Assembly: GCF_024171765.1 (NCBI RefSeq)
Contig: NZ_JAMTCI010000001.1
Span: 1,804,557-1,868,556, forward strand
Length of the DNA: 64,000 nt
Source: Williamsia deligens
Lineage (GTDB): Bacteria; Actinomycetota; Actinomycetes; Mycobacteriales; Mycobacteriaceae
Reading direction: 5' to 3'
Part shown: piece by piece, positions 15,154 through 23,779 of the stretch
Layout of the letters: every line of letters starts with the position of its first letter
How positions within the stretch are numbered: position 1 is the first letter of the stretch
The notes under the pieces: generated by a model
Seen by the model: only the letters and a program-made list of their open reading frames with translations
What the model was told of the DNA's origin: nothing
The model's database searches: none
Program-made: the position numbers and the translations under genes

Positions 15154-16331
15154 AGTCCCAGAACACCTCTCATCAGGCACGCCAGCTGTGCCGGCAGCTC
15201 CGGTCGCATCCGTCCGCGTCGCATGCGCACCGCGTCGTTGGCGATGCTCAGTGCCGCGTGGACGGTCACCGCCGCCTCCGCGACGGGCAGCCCGGGTTCG
15301 ACCTCGGTCACCAACGCGATCCAGCGTCGCACGTAGTGGTGCTGTGCGGCGAGCAGATCGTGCGCATCGGTCTCCCTCAGGGCCGGGCCGTTGTTGAAGG
15401 CCACGGACAGGTCGGGTGTGCGGCTGAGCACCGTCACATACGACTCGACCAGTGCGCCGAGGAACTCGGCCGGCCCGGTGGTCGCGGCGCGTGCGGCCAT
15501 CGCACCCGCCTCGAGGCGGGCGGCGGAGCGGCGGCCGATGTCGGTGAGGATCGCGACCTTGCTCGGGAAGTGCTTGTAGACGCTCGGGCCGGTGATCCCC
15601 ACGGCCTCGCCGATGTCGTCGACGCCGGTGTCGCCGAACCCGCGCTTCTCGAAGAGCGCGGATGCGGCATCGAGGATCTGGTCGCGTCGACTCTCCGCCG
15701 GAGCGTCCGGCAGGTCGACCCGGACGAGCGCCGGTGCGGAGTCCGGTGAGGCGGCCACCGTCCGTCCGACCAACTCGACCAACCGTGCGTGCGCCCGGCC
15801 GACGGGGATCCGGGTGCTGTGCGCCGAGGTCGACCCCACGATCGAGAGCACGGCCCAGGCGATGAGCCGCGACGACCGCGGGTCGAGGTCACGGTCGCCG
15901 GTGAGGGCGTCGGCCCACCGGTCGAGGATCGCCCCGGTCCGCCGTCGGACCTGGATGTTCTGCTCCTCGGAGAGGAAGCTCGCGTTCCACCGCCACAGGA
16001 TCGCGGCGTCCGGTCGGTGCAGGCCCATCCGGCACGCGGCGTCGATGAGGGCGTCGCGACGCAACGCGGGATCGTCCGGGGTGTGGTCGGTGAGTGCGCC
16101 GTCGGTACATGCCTGCAGATCGTCGATCCGAGCCATCACCGTCTCGGCGAGGAGCGTCTGCTTGTCGGCGAAGTGCCGGTAGACCCCGGGGCCCGTGACC
16201 CCGGCCGCGCGGGCGACGTCGGCGACCGAGACCCGTGCGTATCCGCGCTCGGCGAACAACGTCGCCGCGGCGTCCAACAGGGCGCGACGGCGGTCCGGAT
16301 GTCGGCGCGACCGAGCGGGGGCGGCAGTCAT
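15150..16331 (-). CDS. Tandem (two-domain) TetR family regulator
   Basis: 393 residues, twice the usual TetR length, because two complete TetR units are fused. Unit one has DRRRALLDAAATLFAERGYA, then ADVARAAGVTGPGVYRHFADKQ; unit two, from about residue 215, has RRDQILDAASALFEKRGFGD, then DIGEAVGITGPSVYKHFPSK. Each is followed by its own helical ligand domain, so one chain may mimic a dimer. The gene is divergent from fadA (starts 124 bp apart) and its stop overlaps the cyclase start, so it may control fadAB, itself and the cyclase. ATG 16331 has a TAGTCT -10 box 9 nt upstream. Which ligand it senses is unknown; acyl-CoA would fit the neighbours. Confidence 0.9.
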   Translation of the reverse strand: MTAAPARSRRHPDRRRALLDAAATLFAERGYARVSVADVARAAGVTGPGVYRHFADKQTLLAETVMARIDDLQACTDGALTDHTPDDPALRRDALIDAACRMGLHRPDAAILWRWNASFLSEEQNIQVRRRTGAILDRWADALTGDRDLDPRSSRLIAWAVLSIVGSTSAHSTRIPVGRAHARLVELVGRTVAASPDSAPALVRVDLPDAPAESRRDQILDAASALFEKRGFGDTGVDDIGEAVGITGPSVYKHFPSKVAILTDIGRRSAARLEAGAMAARAATTGPAEFLGALVESYVTVLSRTPDLSVAFNNGPALRETDAHDLLAAQHHYVRRWIALVTEVEPGLPVAEAAVTVHAALSIANDAVRMRRGRMRPELPAQLACLMRGVLGL

Positions 16332-16340
16332 GGTGAACCG

Positions 16341-16346
16341 AGACTA
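16341..16346 (-). promoter_or_regulatory. -10 box of the tandem-TetR/cyclase unit (TAGTCT)
   Basis: TAGTCT on the minus strand ends 9 nt before ATG 16331, which predicts a leaderless or nearly leaderless mRNA. Just upstream, GAAC occurs twice with an 11-bp period (about one helix turn) between this box and the fadA promoter. Confidence 0.45.
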
Positions 16347-16371
16347 GCGCACGGCGAACAATGAGCGAACG

Positions 16372-16401
16372 TTGTGACCGGCGGCTATGGCGGTATATGT
16401 T
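16372..16401 (+). promoter_or_regulatory. fadAB promoter
   Basis: A -35-like TTGTGA (16372-16377), an 18-bp spacer and a -10 TATGTT (16396-16401) predict a start near 16408 and a leader of about 47 nt with AGAGG before ATG 16455. The -35 lies next to the divergent tandem-TetR promoter, so a protein bound between them could affect both. Confidence 0.5.
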
Positions 16402-16454
16402 ATCGAGCGTTAGCCTTGCGGCAACCGATGTACGAAGGTGAGAGGACACTGTCC

Positions 16455-17663
16455 ATGAGTGACGCATTCATCTACGAGGCGATCCGTACGCCCCGTGGCA
16501 AGCAGCGCGGTGGTTCGCTGCACGGAACCAAGCCCGTCGACCTGGTCGCCGGCCTGATCACCGAGCTCCGCACCCGATTCCCCGACATCGACCCCGCCGA
16601 CATCGACGATGTCGTGCTCGGCGTCGTGTCGCCCGTCGGTGAGCAGGGCGCAGTGATCTCGCGGACCGCGGCACTGGTCGCCGGTCTGCCCGACACGGTC
16701 CCCGGTACCCAGATCAACCGGTTCTGCGCCTCCGGCCTGGAGGCCAGCAACCTGGCCGCCCAGAAGGTGGCGTCGGGCTGGGACGACCTGGTGATCGCCG
16801 GTGGTGTCGAGTCGATGTCGCGCGTGCCGATGGGCTCCGACGGCGGCGCGATGTTCCAGGACCCGGCCACCGCCTACGACCTGTACATCGCCCCGCAGGG
16901 CATCGGCGCCGACCTGATCGCCACCCTCGAGGGCTTCAGCCGCGACGACGTCGACTCCTACGCCGTCGAGTCGCAGAACCGCGCCGAGGCCGCATGGTCG
17001 GCCGGCTACTTCGCCAAGTCCGTCGTGCCGGTGAAGGACATGAACGGTGTCCTCATCCTGGACCACGACGAGCACCGCCGTCCCGGCACCACGGTCGAGC
17101 AGCTCGGCAAGCTCAAGCCCGCGTTCGCGGGTCTGGCCGACATGGCCGGCTTCGACGAGGTCGCGAAGCAGAAATACCGCAGTGTCGAGAAGGTCAACCA
17201 CGTCCACACCGGCGGCAACAGCTCCGGCATCGTCGACGGCGCGGCCCTGGTCCTCATCGGTTCGGAGGAGGCGGGCAAGAAGGCCGGCCTGACCCCGCGT
17301 GCGCGCATCGTCGCCACCGCCCAGACCGGCTCGGACCCCACGATCATGCTGACCGGTCCCACCCCGGCCACCGAGCTGGTGCTGAAGAAGGCCGGCCTGA
17401 CCGTCGACGACATCGACGTGTTCGAGCTGAACGAGGCCTTCGCGTCGGTTGTCCTGAAGTGGATGAAGGACCTGAAGATCCCGCACGAGAAGACCAACGT
17501 CAACGGCGGCGCGATCGCCATGGGCCACCCGCTCGGCGCGACCGGCGCGATGATCCTCGGCACCGTCGTCGACGAGCTCGAGCGCTCCGGCGGCCGCTAC
17601 GGCCTCATCACCCTCTGTATCGGTGGCGGCATGGGCGTCGCGACCATCATCGAGCGCGTCTGA
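16455..17663 (+). CDS. fadA: Acetyl-CoA acyltransferase (3-ketoacyl-CoA thiolase), trifunctional beta-oxidation subunit
   Basis: 402 residues. The nucleophilic cysteine is in [11 protein letters not shown], the substrate and oxyanion region in [12 protein letters not shown], the conserved NEAFA in [10 protein letters not shown], the active-site histidine in [15 protein letters not shown] and the second cysteine in [11 protein letters not shown]. It is a full thiolase. Together with fadB 33 nt downstream it matches the FadA-FadB complex of actinobacteria (Rv0859/Rv0860), a cytosolic alpha2beta2 machine for the last three steps of long-chain beta-oxidation. ATG 16455 is preceded by AGAGG; the frame is open further upstream but this start matches the family. 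Confidence 0.95.
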   Translation: MSDAFIYEAIRTPRGKQRGGSLHGTKPVDLVAGLITELRTRFPDIDPADIDDVVLGVVSPVGEQGAVISRTAALVAGLPDTVPGTQINRFCASGLEASNLAAQKVASGWDDLVIAGGVESMSRVPMGSDGGAMFQDPATAYDLYIAPQGIGADLIATLEGFSRDDVDSYAVESQNRAEAAWSAGYFAKSVVPVKDMNGVLILDHDEHRRPGTTVEQLGKLKPAFAGLADMAGFDEVAKQKYRSVEKVNHVHTGGNSSGIVDGAALVLIGSEEAGKKAGLTPRARIVATAQTGSDPTIMLTGPTPATELVLKKAGLTVDDIDVFELNEAFASVVLKWMKDLKIPHEKTNVNGGAIAMGHPLGATGAMILGTVVDELERSGGRYGLITLCIGGGMGVATIIERV

Positions 17664-17696
17664 CGCACGGCCTGACACAGGAGAATTCGAGAACAC

Positions 17697-19871
17697 ATGA
17701 GTGACAACATGATCGCGTGGGACAAGGACGCCGACGGCGTCGTCGTGCTCACGATGGACGACCCCAACCAGGGCGCCAACACCATGAACGACCTGTTCAT
17801 GAGCTCGCTCGAGGCCACGGTCGACCGCCTCGAGGCCGAGAAGGACGACATCACCGGTGTCGTGCTCACCTCGGCGAAGAAGACCTTCTTCGCCGGTGGC
17901 GACCTCAAGGACATGACCAGCGGACGCGGTGATCGCGACAAGGTCGAGATCGCGACCGAGATCACCAACCGCACCAACGCGATGAAGAAGAACCTCCGCC
18001 GTCTGGAGACCTTCGGCAAGCCGGTCGTCTCGGCCATCAACGGTGCCGCGCTCGGCGGCGGTCTCGAGCTGACGCTCGCGACCCAGCATCGCATCGCGGC
18101 CGACGTCCGCGGCGCCTCGATCGGCCTGCCCGAGGTCACCCTCGGCCTGCTGCCCGGCGGTGGCGGCGTCGCTCGTACGGTGCGTCTGCTCGGCATCCAG
18201 AACGCGCTGATGAACGTCCTGCTGCAGGGCCCGCGCATGAAGCCGGAGAAGGCCAAGGAGACCGGCCTGATCCACGAGGTCGTCGGCAGCGTGGAGGAGC
18301 TCCTGCCCGCCGCGAAGAAGTGGCTGTCGGAGAACCCCGAGGCCGTGCAGCCGTGGGACGAGAAGGGCTTCAAGATCCCCGGTGGCTCGCCGTCGAGCCC
18401 ATCGGTCGCGCAGTTCCTCCCGGCGATGCCGGCGATCCTGCGTCGCCAGCTCAAGGGTGCCCCGATGCCCGCGCCGCGGGCGATCCTCGCCGCCGCCGTC
18501 GAGGGCGCGATGGTCGACATCGACACCGCCACGCAGATCGAGACGCGCTACTTCGTGTCGCTGGTGACCGGTCAGGTCGCGCAGAACATGATCAAGGCGT
18601 TCTTCTTCGACCTCAACCACATCAACGGTGGCGGTTCGCGTCCCGAGGGCTACGACAAGTGGTCGGCCACGAAGGTCGGCGTCATCGGCGCCGGCATGAT
18701 GGGCGCGGCCATCGCGTACGTCTCGGCGAAGGCCGGGATCGACGTGGTGCTCAAGGACATCGACCTCGATGCGGCCAAGCGCGGCAAGGCCTACTCCGAG
18801 AAGCTGGAGGAGAAGGCGCTCTCGCGGGGCAAGACCACGCAGGAGAAGTCCGACGCGCTGCTCGCGCGCATCCACCCGACCGTCGACCCGCAGGACTTCG
18901 CCGGTGTCGACCTCGTGATCGAGGCCGCGTTCGAGTCGGTCGAGGTCAAGCACAAGGTGTTCCAGGAGATCGAGGACATCGTCTCCCCGGAGGCCGTGCT
19001 GGGCTCGAACACCTCGACGCTGCCCATCACCTCGCTCGCCGAGGGTGTGAAGCGGGCCGACGACTTCATCGGCATCCATTTCTTCTCCCCGGTCGACAAG
19101 ATGCCGCTGGTGGAGATCATCCGCGGTGCGAAGACCTCGGATGCGGTGCTGGCCAAGGTCATCGACTACACGCTCGCGATCAAGAAGACCCCGATCGTCG
19201 TCAACGACAGCCGTGGCTTCTTCACCTCGCGCGTCATCGGCACGTTCATCAACGAGGCCATCGCGGCCGTCGGTGAGGGCGTGGAGCCGGCGTTCATCGA
19301 GCAGGCCGGTCAGCAGGCGGGGTACCCCGCGGCCCCGCTGCAGCTCTCGGACGAGCTCAAGCTCGGCCTGATGCAGAAGATCCGCAACGAGACCGCCGCC
19401 GCCGCGAAGGCCGAGGGCAAGGACTACCCGGAGCACGGGTCGTTCGCCGTCGTCGACTGGCTGCTCGAGCAGGGCCGTGACGGCAAGACCGCCGGCAAGG
19501 GCTTCTACGAGTACGACGAGAACGGCAAGCGCACCGGCCTGTGGAACGGTCTGCGCGAGCAGTACAAGTCGGGGAGCAAGGAGATCCCGTTCCAGGACAT
19601 GGTGGAGCGCATGCTCTTCGCCGAGGCCCTGGAGACGGTGAAGTGCTTCGACGAGGGCGTCATCACCTCGATCCCCGACGCCAACATCGGCTCCATCTTC
19701 GGGATCGGCTTCCCGGCGTGGACCGGTGGCGTCGTGCAGTACATCAACCAGTACGAGGGCGGCCTGCGGGGCTTCGTCGACCGGGCGAACGACCTGGCGT
19801 CGAAGTACGGCAAGCACTTCGAGCCGCCGCAGTCGCTGGTCGACAAGGCCGCCAAGGGTGAGAAGTACTGA
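17697..19871 (+). CDS. fadB: Fatty oxidation complex alpha subunit (enoyl-CoA hydratase / 3-hydroxyacyl-CoA dehydrogenase)
   Basis: 724 residues, the expected size. The N-terminal crotonase domain contains the oxyanion segments KTFFAGGDLKDM and NGAALGGGLELTLATQHRIA, with catalytic glutamates in LPEVTLGLLPG. The NAD-binding domain begins near residue 325 with VGVIGAGMMGAAIAYVSA (GxGxxG), then GSNTSTLPIT and the catalytic histidine in FIGIHFFSPV, followed by the C-terminal HCDH domains. It hydrates enoyl-CoA and oxidises the L-3-hydroxyacyl-CoA passed on to FadA. AGGAGA lies about 12 nt before the ATG. A strong hairpin terminator follows the stop codon, so fadA-fadB is a two-gene operon. Confidence 0.96.
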   Translation: MSDNMIAWDKDADGVVVLTMDDPNQGANTMNDLFMSSLEATVDRLEAEKDDITGVVLTSAKKTFFAGGDLKDMTSGRGDRDKVEIATEITNRTNAMKKNLRRLETFGKPVVSAINGAALGGGLELTLATQHRIAADVRGASIGLPEVTLGLLPGGGGVARTVRLLGIQNALMNVLLQGPRMKPEKAKETGLIHEVVGSVEELLPAAKKWLSENPEAVQPWDEKGFKIPGGSPSSPSVAQFLPAMPAILRRQLKGAPMPAPRAILAAAVEGAMVDIDTATQIETRYFVSLVTGQVAQNMIKAFFFDLNHINGGGSRPEGYDKWSATKVGVIGAGMMGAAIAYVSAKAGIDVVLKDIDLDAAKRGKAYSEKLEEKALSRGKTTQEKSDALLARIHPTVDPQDFAGVDLVIEAAFESVEVKHKVFQEIEDIVSPEAVLGSNTSTLPITSLAEGVKRADDFIGIHFFSPVDKMPLVEIIRGAKTSDAVLAKVIDYTLAIKKTPIVVNDSRGFFTSRVIGTFINEAIAAVGEGVEPAFIEQAGQQAGYPAAPLQLSDELKLGLMQKIRNETAAAAKAEGKDYPEHGSFAVVDWLLEQGRDGKTAGKGFYEYDENGKRTGLWNGLREQYKSGSKEIPFQDMVERMLFAEALETVKCFDEGVITSIPDANIGSIFGIGFPAWTGGVVQYINQYEGGLRGFVDRANDLASKYGKHFEPPQSLVDKAAKGEKY

Positions 19872-19895
19872 TCTGATCTGCTGATCCGATCGCAG

Positions 19896-19936
19896 AGCGG
19901 CCCGGTTCCCCGAGAGGGGGCCGGGCCGCTTTCCTT
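19896..19936 (+). terminator. Hairpin terminator after fadAB
   Basis: AGCGGCCCGG and CCGGGCCGCT form a perfect 10-bp stem, extended inward by TTCCCC/GGGGG pairing with a small loop, followed by TTTCCTTT. A very stable GC stem with a short pyrimidine-rich tail is the typical actinobacterial terminator form. Confidence 0.85.
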
Positions 19937-19967
19937 TCGGGTCGGGGATGGGTGGACACTGTCATCC

Positions 19968-21494
19968 ATGGATGGCACCTTCAGCGCCCCGGACCACGAG
20001 ATCGTCATCGTCGGGGGAGGGTTCTCCGGCATCGGCGCGTCGATCCTGCTCGACCGGGCCGGGTTCTCCGACCAGCTGGTCGTCGAGGACGGCGACGGCC
20101 TCGGCGGTGCGTGGCACTGGAACACCTACCCGGGCGTCGGCGTGGACATCCCGTCGTTCAGCTACCAGTTCTCGTTCGACCAGCGGGCCGACTGGTCGCG
20201 CATCTACGCGCCCGGCCGGGAACTGAAGGCCTATGCCGAGGACTGCGCCCGCCGGTTCGGGGTGACCGCCCGGACACGCCTGAACACCCGCATCGTCGAC
20301 GCGGAGTTCGACGAGACCTCCGACATCTGGCGGCTGCGCACCGGCGACGGGGACACGATCTCGGCGCGGTACGTGGTGGGTGCGACGGGGGTGTTGACCC
20401 AGCCGAAGCGCCCGGACATCGACGGTCTCGACGACTTCGCCGGCGACATCCTGCACACCGCCCGGTGGGACCACGATCTCGACCTGCGGGGGCGTCGCGT
20501 CGCGGTGATCGGTACGGGAGCGTCTGCGGTGCAGGCGATCCCGGAGATCGCGCAGGTGGCCGAGCATCTCACCGTGTTCCAGCGGACCCCGATCTGGTGC
20601 ATGCCGAAGCCGGACGCCGCGATCCCGGGGGTGGTGCGGACCGCGTTGGGGCGGATCCCCGGCGCGCGACGCCTGGCGCGGACGCTGTCGCAGGCGTTCG
20701 TCGAGGTGAATTTCCCTCTGCCCGCGCACTTCAACGGCGTGGTGCCGATCGCGACCGCGGGGGAGAAGCTGGCCCGGGCGTACCTGCGGCGCACCGTGAC
20801 CGACCCGATCACCCGGGAGAAGCTGACGCCGCGGTACGCGATGGGCTGCAAGCGCCCGAGCTTCTCCAATGCGTACCTGCCGACCTTCAACCGCGACGAC
20901 GTCACCCTGGAGACGACCGGCATCGCGGCCGTCGAACCGACCGGTGTCCGCACGGCGGACGGGACTCTCCACGAGTGCGACGTGCTGGTGCTCGCGACCG
21001 GGTTCAAGGTCTTCGAGAAGGGCAACATGCCGCCGTTCGGTGTCCGCGGCGTCGGCGGCCGCGATCTCGACTCCTGGTGGTCGGAGCACCGTCTGCAGGC
21101 GTTCCACGGTGTGAGCGTCCCGGGGTTCCCCAACTTCTTCACCATCCTCGGGCCCTACGCCTACAACGGGTCGTCGTACTTCACCCTCATCGAGACCCAG
21201 AGTCGCCACATCGCCCGGTGCCTGACGCGCGCACGGTCGGCGGGTGCGTCACGCGTCGAGGTCACCGAACAGGCCAACGCCGACTACCTCGCGGAGATGT
21301 TGGGGCGTCGCGACAACCAGGTGTTCTTCCAGGGCGGGTGCGGGTCGGCGAACAGCTACTACTTCGACGACCACGGCGATGTCCCGTTCCGGGCGTCGAC
21401 GACGCTGGAGACCATCTGGAGCAGCCGCCGGTTCGATCTCGACGCCTACGAGTTCACCCGCGTGAGCGACCGTCGGACACCGGCCATCGGCTGA
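19968..21494 (+). CDS. Flavin-dependent Baeyer-Villiger-type monooxygenase
   Basis: 508 residues. FAD-binding motif VIVGGGFSGIGAS lies near residue 15, the Baeyer-Villiger fingerprint reads FAGDILHTARWD (F-x-G-x-x-x-H-x-x-x-W-D), and the NADPH-binding VAVIGTGASAVQ follows; FQRTPIW, MGCKRPSFSN and LVLATGFK are also typical of the class. Such enzymes insert oxygen next to a ketone, or oxidise sulphur in thioamide drugs (EthA, MymA). Mycobacterial relatives are numerous and mostly of unknown substrate. ATG 19968 has no clear ribosome site. It lies between the fadAB terminator and a KstR-boxed hydrolase; a role in steroid or terpenoid ketone breakdown is plausible but inferred. Confidence 0.9.
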   Translation: MDGTFSAPDHEIVIVGGGFSGIGASILLDRAGFSDQLVVEDGDGLGGAWHWNTYPGVGVDIPSFSYQFSFDQRADWSRIYAPGRELKAYAEDCARRFGVTARTRLNTRIVDAEFDETSDIWRLRTGDGDTISARYVVGATGVLTQPKRPDIDGLDDFAGDILHTARWDHDLDLRGRRVAVIGTGASAVQAIPEIAQVAEHLTVFQRTPIWCMPKPDAAIPGVVRTALGRIPGARRLARTLSQAFVEVNFPLPAHFNGVVPIATAGEKLARAYLRRTVTDPITREKLTPRYAMGCKRPSFSNAYLPTFNRDDVTLETTGIAAVEPTGVRTADGTLHECDVLVLATGFKVFEKGNMPPFGVRGVGGRDLDSWWSEHRLQAFHGVSVPGFPNFFTILGPYAYNGSSYFTLIETQSRHIARCLTRARSAGASRVEVTEQANADYLAEMLGRRDNQVFFQGGCGSANSYYFDDHGDVPFRASTTLETIWSSRRFDLDAYEFTRVSDRRTPAIG

Positions 21495-21599
21495 CCGGCG
21501 GCGGGGTTCGAAAATCTGGACATGCTGTTCAATATTGGTCGATTAGTCCGGGGTCGTCCGGCGGTCGGCGCACCGCCGCCCGGGTCCACCCCGGCGAAC

Positions 21600-21615
21600 C
21601 TAGAACACGTTCTAG
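21600..21615. promoter_or_regulatory. KstR-type operator (perfect 16-bp palindrome)
   Basis: CTAGAACACGTTCTAG is fully self-complementary and fits the published KstR consensus TNNAACNNGTTNNA at every defined position. KstR is the TetR repressor of cholesterol catabolism in mycobacteria and rhodococci, released by a cholestenoyl-CoA intermediate. The site overlaps the -10 box of the hydrolase gene, as expected for repression. Confidence 0.85.
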
Positions 21616-21618
21616 TCT
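21613..21618 (+). promoter_or_regulatory. -10 box of the HsaD-like hydrolase gene (TAGTCT)
   Basis: TAGTCT (TANNNT) ends 6 nt before the GTG at 21625, predicting a leaderless mRNA. Its first three bases (21613-21615) belong to the KstR-type palindrome. Confidence 0.6.
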
Positions 21619-21624
21619 GTCGGG

Positions 21625-22482
21625 GTGGACGTCACCTACGAGAACACCCGTCGCGAGCTCACCACCGACAACGGCGTGCTGCGGTACCACGAGGCCGGCG
21701 ACGCCGACGCGCCCCCGCTGATCCTGTTGCACGGGTCCGGACCGGGAGTGACGGGGTGGCGCAACTATCGCGGCAATCTCGGCGTCTTCGCCGAGCACTT
21801 CCACACCTACGTCCTGGAGTTCCCCGGCTTCGGCGTGAGCGACCCATGGGGCGGCATGCCGGTCCTCGACGCGGGTAAGTCGGTCAACGCGTTCATGAAG
21901 GGTCTCGGCATCCCGTCGGCGGCGATGATCGGCAACTCGATGGGCGGCGTCGTCGCCGTGAATCTCGCCATCCGCAAACCCGAGCTGGTGAGCAAGCTGG
22001 TCACCATCGGCGGGGTGGGGGCCAACCTGTTCAGCCCGCAGCCGACGGAGGGTCTGCAGCTGCTCCAGGAGTTCGCCGACGACCCCGATCGCGACCGCTT
22101 GATCCGCTGGCTCCGGTCGATGGTCTACGACAAGTCCCTCGTCACCGAGGAGCTCGTCGAGGAGCGGTGGGAGGCCGCGACGCATCCCGATGCCCGCAGG
22201 ACCGGCGAGACGATGTACGGCTCCGCCGCCTTCGCGATGCAACAGGAGTTCCTGGCGGCGTCCGACGCACCGCCCTACTGGGCGACGATGCACAAGGTCG
22301 CCTGCCCGACGCTGCTCACCTGGGGACGTGACGACCGTGTCAGCCCGCCCGACATGGCGCTGGTCCCGATGCGTCTCATCCCCGACGCGCAGCTGCACGT
22401 GTTCCCGCGGTGCGGGCACTGGGTGATGATCGAGGCCAAGGAGGCCTTCGAGGCGACCGTCCTGGCGTTCCTGCGGGACTGA
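21625..22482 (+). CDS. HsaD/BphD-like carbon-carbon bond hydrolase
   Basis: 285 residues, alpha/beta hydrolase. The oxyanion motif is LLHGSGPGVTGW, the nucleophile elbow GNSMGGVVAV, the acid WGRDDRV and the histidine PRCGHWVMIE. The phrases NLFSPQPTEGLQLL and RSMVYDKSLVTEELVEERW align well with the lid of HsaD, the meta-cleavage product hydrolase of the steroid ring pathway, and the length is equal. Together with a perfect KstR box in the promoter this suggests cleavage of a vinylogous diketone from steroid or aromatic ring breakdown. It is not certain that this is HsaD itself: the usual hsaACDB cluster partners are absent, so a paralog with a related substrate is more likely. Confidence 0.88.
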   Translation: MDVTYENTRRELTTDNGVLRYHEAGDADAPPLILLHGSGPGVTGWRNYRGNLGVFAEHFHTYVLEFPGFGVSDPWGGMPVLDAGKSVNAFMKGLGIPSAAMIGNSMGGVVAVNLAIRKPELVSKLVTIGGVGANLFSPQPTEGLQLLQEFADDPDRDRLIRWLRSMVYDKSLVTEELVEERWEAATHPDARRTGETMYGSAAFAMQQEFLAASDAPPYWATMHKVACPTLLTWGRDDRVSPPDMALVPMRLIPDAQLHVFPRCGHWVMIEAKEAFEATVLAFLRD

Positions 22483-22506
22483 CCCCGACCGGGTGGCCCG
22501 GAACCG

Positions 22507-23259
22507 TCAGGACCCGGGGCCGGCCTCGACGACCTGCAGCGCCACGTCGGAGAGTTTCGTGTTCGAGTCCTGCGACAGCCGGGCGAGGAGCTGGAACGCG
22601 TCGTCGGCGGACAGCGAGTACCGCTCCATCAACATGCCCTTGGCCTGACCGATGATGTCCCGGTTGGTCAGCGCCGACCGGATCTGCTCCTTCTCGCGCA
22701 CCGAGGAGAAGGCGATGGCCGCATGCGCCGCGAACAGACTGCCGATGGACTGCGACTCGTCGTCGAACGCGTCTACCCGGGTGCTGTGCAGGTTGAGCGC
22801 GCCGAAGTTGTCGCCCTCGACGTACAGGCAGAAACACACCATCGACCGGATGCCGAGGTCGGCGGCACCCGCGCAGAAGCGGGGCCACCGCTCCTCGGTG
22901 CGGGTGTCGTCGATGACGACGGTGTCCGCCTGGAGGGCGGACGTGACGCACGGTCCCTCCCGCAGCTCGGCCTGGAGGCGATCGGACGCCGCGGCGAGAT
23001 CGCCGATCAGGACGGGACTGGTGATCGAGGACTTCTTCTCCACCAGCGTGATGCTGGCGTACTCGGCGTGCGGGATGGACTCGACGGCGGCCGCACTGAT
23101 GGCCCGGAGAACGGATTCCGTGTCCCGGCTCTCCGACTTCAGCCGCCGCGCGAGCTCGGCCATCGTCGTCGACAGCGTCGTCAGCGACATCACCGGCTCG
23201 TCACCGTGGTCGAGCACGTCGGATCCGCCGTGGTCGGCGTCCGAGGGTGCTGTCGTCAT
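22507..23259 (-). CDS. GAF-ANTAR domain RNA-binding antitermination regulator
   Basis: 250 residues. A GAF sensor domain occupies about residues 35-185 (SITLVEKKSSIT, VIDDTRTEERWPRF, SMVCFCLYVEGDNFGALNLHS), and the C-terminal ~55 residues are an ANTAR domain (NRDIIGQAKGMLMERYSLSADDAFQLL). ANTAR proteins bind paired hexanucleotide hairpins in mRNA and prevent termination; GAF-ANTAR forms are common in actinobacteria and have lipid-related targets in mycobacteria. ATG 23259 is chosen; only a weak GCGAG lies before it, and an earlier ATG at 23331 is possible. It converges with the hydrolase gene 25 bp away. The signal and RNA target are unknown. Confidence 0.9.
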   Translation of the reverse strand: MTTAPSDADHGGSDVLDHGDEPVMSLTTLSTTMAELARRLKSESRDTESVLRAISAAAVESIPHAEYASITLVEKKSSITSPVLIGDLAAASDRLQAELREGPCVTSALQADTVVIDDTRTEERWPRFCAGAADLGIRSMVCFCLYVEGDNFGALNLHSTRVDAFDDESQSIGSLFAAHAAIAFSSVREKEQIRSALTNRDIIGQAKGMLMERYSLSADDAFQLLARLSQDSNTKLSDVALQVVEAGPGS

Positions 23260-23457
23260 CGTCTCGCCCCGGAATGGGCGAAACGATCGGTCGTGTACAC
23301 AGGCAGGTCTCTCACCCGGGGTTTCCTTCACCGCTCGACTACGGGAGCCGTTCGCGGCTCACCAGCGCCGGCCCTGGTTCTCGACGCCGGTGACGGGATT
23401 CTAGCGAGGAGATACCGCACGCGCGGTGGGAGACAGCGAAACCGGGGGACCTGCTGC

Positions 23458-23715
23458 TCAGGCGGTCTGCGCGCGGTAACCGTGGTAGCCGAGGTGGGCG
23501 CCATAGGCGAGCAGTCCCGCCACGCCGAGCCGCCGGGTGGCCGGCACCAACAGAGCGATCCCGAGACCGGTCTCCACGGCGCCGTGACGCATGATCCACG
23601 CCCGTGTGTCCTCGGGGAACGCCGCGGCGGTCAGCGCCTCGAACGCCTCGGGCTTGATCCAGTGCAGCGGTCCGACAGCGGCGAGAGACGCCCCGACGAT
23701 CGTGAGTGCGGCCAT
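23458..23715 (-). CDS. Small DoxX-like membrane protein, 85 aa
   Basis: Starts MAALTIVGASLAAVGPLHW with a strong GAGGTGG ribosome site 5-6 nt upstream. It has two to three hydrophobic stretches (residues 3-16, about 52-70) and an HGAVETGLGIALLVP segment reminiscent of DoxX-family or small four-helix membrane proteins, but it is much shorter than DoxX. It sits 64 nt after the M13 peptidase stop on the same strand and may share that transcript. No function can be assigned. Confidence 0.7.
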   Translation of the reverse strand: MAALTIVGASLAAVGPLHWIKPEAFEALTAAAFPEDTRAWIMRHGAVETGLGIALLVPATRRLGVAGLLAYGAHLGYHGYRAQTA

Positions 23716-23779
23716 GTCATCCACCTCGCATCCGGTCCCGCGCCGAGGTGCGCGAGATCGGACCCACCGTAGCCGGGGG

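Noticed and set aside
13555..15336. Long plus-strand frame opposite the DHFR-like and cyclase genes
   Set aside because: The minus strand has two proteins with intact active-site motifs; this frame has none.
16351..16377. GAAC direct repeat with 11-bp period between the tandem-TetR and fadA promoters
   Set aside because: Only four bases repeat and no inverted symmetry supports a TetR dimer site; noted but not called as an operator.
16410..19817. Very long open frame antisense to fadA-fadB
   Set aside because: High-GC codon bias leaves the opposite strand free of stops. The product is Arg/Asp/Gly/His-rich with no domain, while the sense genes carry complete catalytic motifs.
23293..23300. 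GTGTACAC palindrome upstream of the GAF-ANTAR gene
   Set aside because: An isolated 8-bp palindrome is expected by chance and has no clear relation to a promoter.
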